Source: Platanthera guangdongensis
Lineage: Eukaryota; Streptophyta; Magnoliopsida; Asparagales; Orchidaceae
DNA: 64,000 nucleotides
Direction: 5' to 3'
Assembly (NCBI GenBank): GCA_039583875.1
Contig: CM077160.1
Span: forward strand, 117,229,895-117,293,894
Below the pieces are notes generated by a model. The model was not told the DNA's origin. It was given only the letters and a program-made list of their open reading frames with translations, and ran no database searches. Below, piece after piece: positions 31,971 through 42,493 of the stretch (the stretch's first letter is position 1; each line of letters starts with the position of its first letter). Both the position numbers and the translations under genes were made by a program.

Positions 31971-34339
31971 ATGGCTCCAAGGACAACCGCCGGCCTGGTC
32001 ACTGGATGTGAGTTGGTTCGAACAGGGTTCTCACATGCTTCTGATGAATTCAGAAACATCATCATCATGCTTGAAGAGGCAGGACTCTCTTTTATACTGG
32101 AGCACCCCTGCAAAATCTTAGACAAGGAAGTGATGGAGTTCTTTGCAACCGCCAAACTCCGGAATGAAGACTCTCTCATCAAGAGTAAGGTTGCAGGTGC
32201 AAGGATCAAGATGTCTGCAAGCAAGCTGACCCAATACTTGCAGCTCACTAGTTCTGAGCACGAGGATTATCTGGAGGAACAGGATAAAACCAGGACATTA
32301 TTATTTTGCGGACTAGCTCGAGCAACCAGATCAATAAAGCGAAAGGAAAGGAATGAGGAGGGGAAACTTCTGTCCTACATCATTGGGAAAGTACTGATAT
32401 GCAAACCCGGCTCACATGACCACATCTCAGCGGACATGTTCAAGATCCTTGTGGCGATTGTCTGCAGAAAGAGATTCAACTGGGGGACGTTGCTTTTTGA
32501 GAAGATTAAGGACACTCTCAGATCTCCAAGTTTTGGAAGAATCATCAGCCTATATCTCAATTAGTTAAACGGAGATAGGTTTGACATGAATAAAGGAGTT
32601 CCATTGCATTATTTGAAGAAAATGGACTCCAGCGTATTTGACCGATGGGAGAGACGCATCGGGCAGGCTGCCATGGTAGAACAACAAGAAGAATCTCCTG
32701 CCGAGGACAGAACTGTAGCTGATTCCTTGGTTATCCCCAGTGAAATTCCTGATGCACTGACTGCAGGAATTGAGGGGGAGCCTCTACCCGCTTCTGCCAA
32801 TATCATATCTGGCATCTCTCAGATAGCTAGAGATGCAGTTGCAGATCTACAAGAAGAAAGTGAAGCTGTGATGGAAAATGAGGCGGCCCTGAACGTGAAT
32901 GATCTAGGAGCCGGAGGTAATGTAGAGGAAAATGATGAGGGAGGTTTGGAAGATGATGCAGCTGAGAATGATTTCATGGATGATGAGGATGAGGAAGAAG
33001 GAAATGCGAGACAGGAAGTATTGGAGCCTCATGACATCACTGAAGTTCCATCTGAGAAGCAAGCTCCGGAGATCGTTCCTGAGAAAATTAGTGCAACAGT
33101 GGAGGGGGAGTCCTCTCAGCAGCGACTGCTAAGTACTTCTGAGAAATCTACTGAGGCTGCAAGTATTCCCCCCTTAGAGACTGTGCTAGTGTCCAGCTCT
33201 ACAAGTGAATCTGCTGAAGAGCAAGGCCAAGGAATGCCTCAGGATCATCCACTATGAGCTGATCTAGCTAATCACACGGTGAATGTTATTCAAGGTATCG
33301 TGGATGAGCTCAAAGCATCTTTTGAGAAAGCTCAAAATAAAATGTTAAAAAGAATTAAGAAATCTGAGAATCTCATGCTCAAGAACGTTGTGGAAATCAA
33401 TCACAAACTAGATTTGATGGAAAAGAAGTTTGAAGACAAGTATACAGCAGCCGGCCAAGCTGTAACTCTTCTTATGGACGGATTGAAAAAGAACACCGAT
33501 ACTCTCGCAGTAGTGAATCAGAATGCTCATGTCGTAGCAAATAACATTCAAAAGTTTGATGGTAATATGTTGCTCTTAACATTAATCAACAAGCCTTGAT
33601 TACCGAGTTCTCCAAGACTACAAAGCACATTGATGAGTCACTGCATTCTTATGCAAACTCCATTGCAGTCGAAGCCAAAAAGGGGGAGAAAGAATATACA
33701 GCTAAGATGGCCGAGCTTCAAGAAATCATAATCAAAAATTTTGAGCAGTCAAACATATATGTTTATGACAGTTGCTGGTGGATGCTCAAACAAGCGTTAG
33801 GCACTAATATCCCTGAAAATCCTGAGGGTAATCCTGCCCCTGAAAATAATACTGCGGCTGATGAGGGAGCAAGTGCTGAAGAAGTTCTTTTAAGTGAAGC
33901 TGATGCTCATAGGGCTGCTAGGGCCACCTCCAAGGCAAAACTGATGGCAATGTTTGACCAAGGAGCCCTAGCAAAAGCTAGGGACAAGAGAAAATCTCAA
34001 GAAGGGACATCTAAGGAAACGCAAGTTGAAAAGAGAATCAGATTGAAGGAGGATGAAGTAAGGAACGAAAGGTGGAGTCCGGTATCAAAGAGTATTATCT
34101 TGGACACGTTCTGACTACAAGAAAAAGGGGAAATCAATCGGAACGACGTATACATCCAGCATGAGTGGGAGCTGCACAAGACATATGAAGCTAAACGAAA
34201 CATCTTCTTCAGGACCAACACTGCGGCAGATAAAGCTCCTCCTCACAGATATTATCCAAAGCCCAAGGAGTACGTTGAGAGGCAAAGAAAGAAGTTTTTA
34301 GCTCAAAAACATAAGGATGACCTAGCCAAAGAGCAATAG
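31971..34339 (+). pseudogene. A accessory ORF
   Basis: ATG 31971 (MAPRTTAGLVTGCELVRTGF). The N-terminal region is homologous to B's (LSYIIGKVLICKPGSHDHIS, WGTLLFEKIKDTL, GRIISLYL), then comes an acidic region, a coiled coil (~33280-33740) and a C-terminal RYYPKPKEYVERQRKK motif corresponding to YFPKPYHYFERQ in B. Stops at 32562-32564, 33255-33257 and 34112-34114 and a frameshift near 33580 break it. It ends at TAG 34337-34339. Its survival in an element without pol suggests it mattered for the element or for its partner. Confidence 0.8.
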
Positions 34340-34581
34340 ACAAAAATTTATAGATTGTCATTGTCTCATGAACACTTTTATCTTTTCTTATTGTTATATG
34401 AACAATCTTGGGAATATATATATATATATATATATATGAATTTATGATTGACTCAAGCTTTGATCTGTTTGCCTCTATTTCCTTGTGCCGTATCTTTAAA
34501 TTCTATATGCTGTATATATTATCTGGATGGTGGTATTCATCTTAGCTAGTAGGATTTTGGCTTCGTCAAATAGGGGGAGAT
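34340..34581 (+). other. A 3' untranslated region and polypurine tract
   Basis: Contains a TA run near 34418-34436 and ends TAGGGGGAGAT (34571-34581), the polypurine tract before the LTR. Confidence 0.85.
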
Positions 34582-36171
34582 TGTTGGGTAATGTATCCAC
34601 AATTACCTGGATTTGAGGAAGCCACCTGTCAAGCTAAGATGAATTCACAATGTATTTGATGAAACCTTTTAAGTTGTGCTTGCAGTTATTCCACGCTAAG
34701 TACACACCAATGTTAGGGTGCAGTAGGTCAATATACACGGGTCTGCGCGACGTAATCCTTCGTTGAGCAGATCAGTGTGTTGGCCTACGTGTATTCTCTC
34801 TATTGGAGTGTACTTACTTTCAAGTACAGGGCTGTGATAATGCAACAGCAGACAAGGAGCAAGGATGAGTCAAAGAGCAGCTCATAGGCGGAAAGACGAA
34901 AAATCATCCAAGTATTATTCGACGAGAATCACCAAGTGATTCTCGTCGATTCGGTGAGAATCACTACTGATTCTCGCCGAATCGTCGAGAATCACTGGTT
35001 GATTCTCGCCGTCTCTATCCAGCTACATCAAAGCGTGCTAATCTGGCGCTAAGTCATAATCGTCGAGAATCATCAAGTGATTCGGCGAGAATCACTGGTG
35101 ATTCTCGCCGAATCGTCGAGAATCACCGGCTGATTCTCGCCGACTCGTCGAGAATCACCTTCGATTCTCACCGAATTTGACTTGGGCAATTTTCTGGATC
35201 CCGCTGGACCGGATCAAATGTTCAGACGTTGTTTTGAACCGCTTTTAGGGTTTCTTCTGGTGGGACCCATAACGGTCATAAAGGAGTATCCTACTGTATA
35301 AATACACGCGTATTTTTGAACAGTTGGGAGAGTAGAAGATTTGAAAAAGCCGAGCCGCCGACCTGGACCTAGATCGCGATACCTGCTCCGCCACCGTCGC
35401 CGCTCGTGCTAGTAGATCGCCTGTCGTTTGATCGTGGTTTCTTCCAGATCTCCCGGCGACAGAAGCTTAGCCAAGTATAGCATCTCACGCGTCTAACCAG
35501 AGATCCTTTGTCTCTTGATTCGTTGATCGGGAAAACCTTCCCCTTCCGAATCGATCGAGATGATCGATCCTAGTGTGACCGTAGGTAGACCTTGCTAGCT
35601 TTGCTACGAAGATTGAGTCTCCAAAGTACAGCAGCCACACACCGTTGTCGCCGCCGATTCCGAGAACCGAGCTGCCGCCCTTTTTGCCGCCGTCGATTTC
35701 GGGGAGATTCTTTCCAAGAGAGATCTAGGGTTGTGGACTCTTCGTTGACTTCAAGAACACGTCATCGAACGAAGAGGGACACCTTAGTCTCCAAAAGTTG
35801 TTTGTATTTCTTATACATTCTAGTTTCATTTTTGTTGTAAAGGAACATTGGTTCCTAGTTGTAAGGGTTGGGTGCAACCCGTGTTGTGGGAGTGTTGTCT
35901 CCTACGTGTGGAAGGGTTCCTTCCGATAGTGCAATGATTGGATTTCAATCCTGTTGGTGAAGTGACCGAGTCGTCCCTTGTTGGGAGATAGGTCGAAGGG
36001 GGAAAGTGGATGTACCCAAATCGGGGAACCACTATAAATTGCTTGTGTACTTTCTTTGCTGTGCTGTTTTGTTATCTTGTGCAGGTACAATTTTAATTCC
36101 GCAAAAACGCTGCAAGTCACATATTCCCCCTCCCCCATAGGTGAAGGTAGTTGACACTAGGTGGACTTTCA
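34582..36171 (+). repeat. A 3' LTR
   Basis: 1590 bp, TGTTGGGTAATG...GGACTTTCA, pairs with 14523-16109. It contains the palindrome array at ~34918-35173 and TATAAATA at 35297-35304. Confidence 0.95.
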
Positions 36172-36176
36172 GCTCG
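36172..36176. repeat. Target-site duplication of A, right copy (GCTCG)
   Basis: Matches 14518-14522. Confidence 0.95.
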
Positions 36177-37209
36177 TCTGCCGACCAGGTCACCAACGGG
36201 CGACCATAGGCATCCACCACATCCAGCCCCAGGTTGAAATTGGGGTGGAAGTGGGGAAGCCGAGCATGGAGCGGCGAATCCGGATCGTCAAGATGCGGCG
36301 ATGACACCTTCTATTTTTTGGTCGCAGGGCCCGGCGACCTGGCTTTGCCTTTGCCTTTGGCGAGTTTCTTCTTCTCGCCGATATCAGCCGGCGAGTGGGA
36401 CTCAAGAAGCGAGGTGGAAATTTCTTTGGCTGGAGGAAGAGGCCTTGCCGGGAGCTCGTTTGGCTCTACAAAAGGATGAGTAATGTAAACAAACAGCTAT
36501 CGCGACGAGTATGCAAAAGAAGTTCCTTGCTAAAGACTTACCTTCATTATAATTTACCTCGAACAGTGTATTGACGTTTAGTCGCCAAAAGATAACATCG
36601 AACCGGCGACCTCGGAACGATTCGACGAGCTGCTCACGCACACTCTCCAATATCGGTGGAAGGAAGGCGACATCAGCAGGCTGGTGCGGCCTTCCCTGGA
36701 CGTCACCAAAGTCGCCTTCAACGACGACTAGTGTCTCGCTCCAGCGATGTACCTTATTCGCCGTCCCGACCAGAGTACAGACATGGCTGCTGAAATATAC
36801 CACGCCCTCGGCAGTCACGGCGAAGGCGAATATTTTTGCGGAAGATGGAAAGATGAAAAATGACCCTCTCCTCATGCAAATAACAAAGGAACCCCATGAT
36901 GATGGCGACACCGTTGGGGTTGATCTGCACGGTGACTATGCCGAAGTATCGGAGAATATCGCAATACTCTGGCCACAATGGAAGTCGCAGACCGGCGTCG
37001 AAGTGGCGAAGGGGAAGGACAAGCACGCCCTCTATACATGTGTTTAGTCGCTCGCTGCGACTAGGAAGTCGGGTCGAGTATCCCTCCGGCAAAAGTCGCT
37101 CCCTAAAATTTTCTAAGTCCCGCTCTGTTGTAATGGACTTTTTGAAAGCCGCATCAGCAAAATTGGCGGCGTGGGCTTGGCGGCGAGCACTGGCATCATC
37201 TCCAACCAT
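36177..37209 (-). pseudogene. T antisense accessory gene 1, 5' half (PF04195-like)
   Basis: ATG at 37209-37207 (MVGDDASARRQ), the first ATG after a TATA box at 37345-37353. Exon 1 (37209-36542) has YSTRLPSRSERLNTCIEGVL and DAGLRLPLWPEYCDILRYFG, then VQINPNG, which is the pattern of the 'putative gypsy type transposon' domain (Pfam PF04195). A one-base shift in an A5 run near 36840 moves the frame; the remainder (AVTAEGVVYFSS, VHRWSETLVVVEG) continues in the next frame. A 76-nt intron (36541-36466) is followed by exon 2 with TAG at 36313-36311, running into the A insertion. The 3' half is at 13663-14517; about 580 codons in total. Biochemical role unknown. Confidence 0.8.
36466..36541 (-). other. 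Intron in T antisense gene 1 (76 nt)
   Basis: Donor GAAG|GTAAGT at 36541-36536, acceptor CTTTTGTAG|AGCC ending at 36466, with a T-rich 3' part. Phase 1 joining keeps the frame open into exon 2. Confidence 0.75.
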
Positions 37210-37344
37210 CTTGCGAGTTCTAAACAAGGGAGAAGAAAGAAGAGCGAGGAGCAAAGAAAAGTCGCAGCGCGCGAGCACGTGAAGATACTCGCGAGCTAGG
37301 GGTTCAAAATCGCAACAACGTACTTATTTCCTACCTACCCCCTC

Positions 37345-37353
37345 TATTTATAG
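37345..37353 (-). promoter_or_regulatory. TATA box of T antisense gene 1
   Basis: The minus strand reads CTATAAATA, about 136 bp before the ATG at 37209. The interval between the two antisense genes (37210-37627) has a run of 12 or so G beside it (37361-37372) and no other coding frame. Confidence 0.7.
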
Positions 37354-38082
37354 TCATCAGGGGGGGGGGGGTATATCTTCCTTATAGCGAGTATCAAATA
37401 AAGTCGTGCCCTGAGCGAGTAATCCGATGCTGATTGCATAAGTCGCACGAAAAGGAAAAAGCATTACCGCCACCTGCAGAACAAACTCGGCACAATCCAG
37501 ACAAGATATCACAAACTGAAAATAGAGAAAAGTAAATAATGGTGCGAGATCGTAGCTCGCTTATTACAAATCAGTAAACGTCCACAAAGTCGCACTTGGC
37601 GAGTTTCAAATAAGAAAAAAGAAAAATCTAAGGCCTAGGCCTCTCTGGGGGATGGGGATGTCGCTCGGCCCAACCCATCTCGTGCGCCCGCCGGAAGTGC
37701 TCCGTCGCCATCACTATCGCGTCATCACCGAGCCGCAACGGCTCCTCCATCCTCGTCAACCGGCCGACGGAGCCCATGCTCGCGCGAATGCCGGCAACCT
37801 CGTCAAGGACAAGCTGGAGGTGATGGTTGTTAATCGCCAGCTGACGATCATTCTCCTTTACCATGTGGAAGCGAGATTCATAGCTCTCCAGCGTACTCTT
37901 TAGCTCTTCCATCTTCGCCATCCGCACTTCCAACGATGATATTCGGTGATGAGGCTCGCAGATCGCCGGCTGATTGAACTTGCTCTCCTGCTCCAGGTAG
38001 GCGCGAGCAGTAGCATGGCGATATTCCATGCCCGGTAACCCTATGGCGTCGATGAAGGCCGCAACTGGAGTCGCCGGCCGAT

Positions 38083-38157
38083 CTGACAGCAAATGAAAGT
38101 CGCCAGGTTATACAAGGTATTTTCGCCGCCCTATACGACATCAATAGCACCACATAC
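38083..38157 (-). other. Putative intron 2 of T antisense gene 2 (75 nt)
   Basis: Donor GCG|GTATGT, acceptor TTTGCTGTCAG|ATCGG. Signals are good but joining does not keep the frame without a one-base correction. Confidence 0.5.
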
Positions 38158-38912
38158 CGCGGCAAGGAGATCTAGATTGGCGAGGAGATCTGGATCGGCG
38201 AGGGGGGATCCACGAGTTGGCTCATCTTGCCGACTCGAAGATGACCCACCAGCGTGCTCGGCCGCCTTGCCTTGCCCGCGTCCCCCTAATCCAGAATCCG
38301 CGCCTCTTGGCAGAAAGTAGCTCGGCCGCGGTTTGACCGGCTTACTGACCACGGGATGTGATGAAAGAGGTGGAGGGAGCGACGAACTCGCCGGTGGCTG
38401 AGGATTCTTCAGCGGAGGAGGCAGAGGAAGTCGGGTCGTGGAGACTTGATAAGGAGCGACCAGAGGCGGCGGCAGCGGCAAGGATGTGGTTACCGACTGG
38501 ATGGTTGCGACTTTTGTAAGAGGCGGCGGCGGGGGTAGCGAGGAGCTCTCGTCGGGCAGAGAAGACCTCGCTGAAGGCGGTGTAAAACTTGCCGCGGGCG
38601 GAGCAGAACTCCTGGCGGGCAGCACAGAACTCGCCGGGAGACCCTTTCTCACCGGCGGATCCTTCTTGGGCAGAGGGTCCTTCGGCAAAGGGTCCTTCTT
38701 CGCTTGGGTCGTCTTCCTCGGCGGCGGATCCTTCGACGACAGTTCCTTGCTCGCCAAGGGAACCGAGGCCTCAAATGTCCTCTTGCCGCCGATATTGATC
38801 CGCACCGTATGCGCGGTCTTTGCTGATCTCCCGGCAGGAAGGGCGACCAGCGGCGCGGAGCTCAGCGGGGCGACATTCAGAACCGCGCCAGCGACCCCCG
38901 AGGGAGAATCTG

Positions 38913-38987
38913 CTAGTATTATGGTCAAGTTAGCAAGCAATGGAAACGACCGTCAGAACAGGAAATCATCTCGGCAAAAAAGACAAC
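38913..38987 (-). other. Intron 1 of T antisense gene 2 (75 nt)
   Basis: Donor CTAG|GTTGTC, acceptor ATAATACTAG|CAGATT, with a TGCTAAC branch-point-like word about 25 nt before the acceptor. Phase 1 joining keeps the frame. Confidence 0.7.
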
Positions 38988-39426
38988 CTAGTAGGTCGAC
39001 GACGTCAACCTGCTGCGACGCCGGAGTGGAGGCGAGTTCCGGGGCCAGAGTCGTGGTGAGCTCAGGGATGTCGAGCGAGTCAAGGAGGCTCGCATCGGAC
39101 GCGGCGACATTGGGGATGTCGTCAAGACCCAGGTCACTGAGTAGTCACAGCGTACTAGCGGAGCGCGCGGGGTTGCTAGTGGAAGCCGCGGTTTGAGAAA
39201 GAGGTGGCGGCGGGTTGTCATCACCAGAGGCAGGTTTTTTCTTGGACTTTTTAGCTTTCTTATTCTTGAGGGGAGGTAAGTCGGCAACGACGTCCTCCTC
39301 GCGCGGCCGTTTCAGCTTAGTGACGCCAATAACATCAGTCAGTGCGGCGAGACTATCATGAAGAAACTTCACAGCGTCCGACATTATGCGCGAGTTTTGG
39401 AGATCCGACTAAAGAACTAGCCCCCC

Positions 39427-39435
39427 TATTTATAG
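39427..39435 (-). promoter_or_regulatory. TATA box of T antisense gene 2
   Basis: The minus strand reads CTATAAATA, 43 bp before the ATG at 39384, leaving a very short 5' leader. Confidence 0.7.
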
Positions 39436-39535
39436 AGATCGGCAGGCAGTCACAAGAGGCGAGCAACCCAGATACTCGGCAGAGCAGCTCGCCGAATAAG
39501 TGTTGGATGTTTCTTTCCGAGCTCCGATGTCACTC

Positions 39536-39550
39536 AGAAAGAGCGGGGAT
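39536..39550 (+). other. T polypurine tract
   Basis: CAGAAAGAGCGGGGAT sits directly before the 3' LTR (TGTACAACCCG at 39553), consistent with plus-strand priming of the sense element. Confidence 0.7.
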
Positions 39551-39552
39551 TG

Positions 39553-40174
39553 TGTACAACCCGTATTCGTCGAGAGTGGGCCATACCACAGCCAGGTCAG
39601 CAGAAGTTAAGGTCAACAAGTCAAGGCAGGAGTCAAAGTCAGCATTCAAGATCGTGGAAGACCTGGGCGAGTATAGGCGAGCTCCCCTCGCATACTCGCC
39701 AGGTAGACGACTAGGCGAGATACTCGCCCAGCCCGTGCGAGTTCCTCTGGAAGTCGCCTGTTCGCCAGGGGGTGAGGTTTAAATATGACCCCCCCTCCCC
39801 TTGCATTTGCCTATAAATAGGACCCCAGGGGTACGAGGTGGAGCACTTGAAATCCTCGGCAGGATACTCGCGCGCTTAAGCTTCGGGATACTAGCTAAAT
39901 CTTTGGATTCTTTTCCTTGGAGAGCAAGTCGCGAACTTGCGACCTCGCCAACTAGATTCCCTCGTACCCAGTTCAGCCATCCTTGGTTGAGAAGGGGTTG
40001 CTCCTTTCGAGCATCCGGGTACGTGGTGGGACCTTCCTACCGCAACATCTTGGGTCCTGTTTGACCTGATTCTTTGTTCTAGTCATCTTTGCCGTCTGAT
40101 CTAACTTCCGAGTCAGTAATCTTAGGCGGCTTTTGATCCGAATTCTGAGGTTGGGATTTTTCCTGGCTTCAACA
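39553..40174 (+). repeat. T 3' LTR
   Basis: TGTACAACCCG...GGCTTCAACA, 622 bp. The first 102 bp match the remnant at 6100. The right end is placed where D's repeat units resume. CTATAAATAG at 39811-39820 is a sense TATA box. Confidence 0.8.
39811..39820 (+). promoter_or_regulatory. TATA box of T LTR (sense)
   Basis: CTATAAATAG, followed by a GGACCCC initiator region; it would drive the gag-pol transcript in an intact copy. Confidence 0.65.
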
Positions 40175-40175
40175 T

Positions 40176-40320
40176 CAGCCAACATGCACCATGCCGAGGG
40201 AGAAACCCCAACACGCACAGACCAAGCTAAGATAATGTGCCGGGGATGAAAGTCCACAACACGCACAGACTCAAGCATAAGGTAATATGCCGAGAGAGAA
40301 ACCCCAACGCGCACAGTCCA
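40176..40320 (-). repeat. D LTR tandem units (47-49 bp x3)
   Basis: Units start at 40176, 40223 and 40272 with CAAGC/CAGCC, ATGTGCCGGGGA-like and CCACAACACGCACAGAC blocks. A fourth, diverged unit lies left of T at 6039-6094. Confidence 0.8.
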
Positions 40321-41049
40321 TCTGTGTTTCTTTAGTTACATAATTATACAAGCAGACTTCCTTTTTATTCATCACAGACTCACAATCAACAATCAATGTG
40401 GACTGCATAAAGACATTTCAAGGTCAAGCAAAGTAAAGTTTAATCAAAAACAACGGAACGCACAAGGTGTCACAACAATCAAGATGACTCGATAGTTACA
40501 ATGGCACGCCAACCAATTCGTTTACCAATTTTATGAAATAAAAATTGGGGGTATGGTTTTAGGAAAAACAAGTTGCAATTCAAGGAAATGAAAAAAATAA
40601 TTAGAATTCAAGAACAAGTTTCTATGCAATTTAAACATAACAACTCAACCCAATGTGACAAAATTTAGAATAAAGGAGCAAGAGAGAGCAAGAACACCAC
40701 TTGCCTCGTTTTTACCGGAAAAAATCATCTGAATCACCCCACGTCGCAGATCGGGGCAAAAGAAGACGAGAGGAGTCAAAATCTGAACAAAAATAGCTGA
40801 AATAGAGGTTATGGCCAAAAAACCCTAACGAGAAAACTCAAGAAATGGGGAAACATTATCACGATGGCGTAGCTCTCGACGAGAGCTTTCCAGATCTACG
40901 ATCGGTTGGAAATTTCAAGCACCGGAGCTCTACCGGCGGCCACCAAAAGATTCACGACTTAGAGTTCTGCCGTCACTTTCGCTCTGGTTCGGCCAAGAGA
41001 TGAATAAGAAGAAGAAGTTCTTTTTGTTTTTATCTATCCTAAGTATAAG

Positions 41050-41051
<2 letters not shown>

Positions 41052-41098
<47 letters not shown>
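41052..41098. repeat. TA dinucleotide microsatellite
   Basis: Uninterrupted (TA)n of about 47 bases. Confidence 0.98.
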
Positions 41099-41101
<3 letters not shown>

Positions 41102-41689
41102 TTACGAGCGACAGGCACGGACCTCCGACCCGATGGCCACGCGCCACAGTACCCGGCCTGCGACGGCGGGCTTCGTCCGCCCCCCGGCGGGCTTCGCCCT
41201 CCCACCCGCTCGAAGCCTGCCCCAGCCCTCCCGGCCCAGCCTTTTTGGGGGTCAAGATGGTCTCAAAACAAAAAGTGATCAACATGAAAGTTGTAGATCT
41301 CGGCGAGACAAACAACTTTTATGTTGATCACGTTTTGATTTGGAGCCTTCTTGGATTCCGATTTGGGACTCGGAATCGGGGGCGGCGAGAGGTTGTACTG
41401 TATAGTGGGCGTGCTACATAGAGTTTGCGGGGTTGCTGGCGTGCGGGGGTGGGCGTTTGCGGGTCTGACAGTTGGTTTGCTAACCCAATTTTAAAATCAT
41501 TTCACATAGATTTAAGATTGCTTCAAATCGAAAAGTGCCCAACATGAAAGTTGTAGACTCGTCGAGACGAACAAATTTCATGTTAATCATTTTTCCATAC
41601 GACATCGTTTTGACTCTCAAAACGGTGCTCTAACACAAACTATAACGGGCTACTCGGGAACAAGATTACATGCACTCAAGAGGTAGAAA

Positions 41690-42005
41690 AAGGCTACTCG
41701 AGTACTAAAATTTAGTACTCGAGTACTAAAAATTTAGTTCTCAAGAACTTCAGTCAGTACACGAGAGCAAGGAAACGACAATACTCGAGTAATTAAGCTT
41801 TACTTGAGTACAACTTTGTATTACTCGAGTACTATTTTACATGAACAGTACACCAACTCGAGAGGTAAAAAAATGCAGGACTCGAGTAATAAAGGCAAGA
41901 CTCGAGTTGTATATACGCAGTACTCGAGAGAAAAAAATGAGTTCTCGAGTGCTTTCCTTACATGAATAGTAAATCACTCGAGAGGCAGGGAAGTAACTCG
42001 AGTAA
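41690..42005. repeat. CTCGAG-rich palindromic cluster in D LTR
   Basis: About a dozen (A/G/T)CTCGAG(T/A) words, several as TACTCGAGTA, separated by 15-40 bases of AT-rich sequence. Comparable in style to the palindrome arrays of A, B, C and E but with a different core. Confidence 0.85.
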
Positions 42006-42493
42006 GAATTGTAGGAAAAAATAATTTTGTGCAAATCCAACCTTTTGATCAAACTATACGAATGAATAGTACTTTTCATTTTTGAATAGTACTTTAATAT
42101 TAAAATATTCATATTTATATATTTTTGAATAAGGAAACTACGAGATCAAAACAGAGGCCCAATCGCGCCCCGAATTGAACGAAACTCACACCGCAGGCGA
42201 ACACAGACGCTACGAACACAACGCCGAAGTCAAAACCAAAATCCGACGAGCCGTCCTTGAGAATAAATCCTCAAAGTGTACGACAAACATAAACTCTACA
42301 AAACTTCGGAAATTCGCCGAGGCTCGAATATCACTCGGATAGCCACGAAACTTGACGAGCATGTCAAAAATTAATCAATTTAATTTTCCAATGTGAAATT
42401 TTCCAATTTCGACAAGGATTCATGAATTTGTCCGACTCGATCGAAAAGACACGAAAACACACTAACGGCGACGCGCCGTCAACTCCACGTTAA

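Larger units (their letters stand above)
14523..36171 (+). mobile_element. Element A: pol-less Sirevirus-like copia element
   Basis: Bounded by LTRs 14523-16109 and 34582-36171 and the 5-bp duplication GCTCG. Internal content: PBS, shortened gag, then (interrupted by B) a spacer and the accessory ORF, then PPT. No protease, integrase, RT or RNase H sequence lies on either side of the B insertion, so pol was lost before B arrived or was never present; A would have needed enzymes in trans. Its internal length without B is about 5.3 kb. It lies in the antisense gene of T. Confidence 0.9.
37628..39384 (-). pseudogene. T antisense accessory gene 2
   Basis: ATG 39384 (MSDAVKFLHDSLAAL). Exon 1 has a basic cluster (KLKRPREED, KNKKAKKSKKKP) that could act as a nuclear signal, TGA at 39145-39143, then Asp/Leu/Ser-rich sequence. 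Intron 38987-38913 leads to a long Pro/Ser/Lys-rich exon 2 (38912-38158; KDPLPKDPLPKKDPP, SSLPPPPPL, RPSYFLPRG). A second putative intron (38157-38083) precedes a coiled-coil exon (MEELKSTLESYESRF, HLQLVLDEVAGIRASMG) ending at 37628. Splicing the second intron leaves the frame one base out, so an indel is likely. No known enzyme domain. The layout (disordered, then helical) parallels gene 1's C-terminal half. Confidence 0.7.
6100..40174 (+). mobile_element. Element T: Tat-lineage Ty3/gypsy with antisense accessory genes
   Basis: Runs from TGTACAACCCG at 6100 to TTCAACA at 40174, interrupted by A (14518-36176); about 12.4 kb without the insertion. Order: 5' LTR remnant, gag end, protease, RT, RNase H, second (archaeal-type) RNase H, integrase, long non-coding region with duplications and a 231-bp array, two minus-strand accessory genes, polypurine tract, 3' LTR. 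The double RNase H and the long 3' region with antisense ORFs are marks of the Tat lineage; maize Grande has one such antisense gene. Flanks CTAGC and TCAGC are a poor target duplication, but D's repeat units align across the junction. At least seven stops and one frameshift make it defective. Confidence 0.85.

Noticed and set aside
38486..39196. Plus-strand 236-codon frame opposite T antisense gene 2
   Set aside because: Gly/Ser-rich mirror of the Pro/Ser-rich antisense exon; the minus strand has TATA box, ATG and splice sites.
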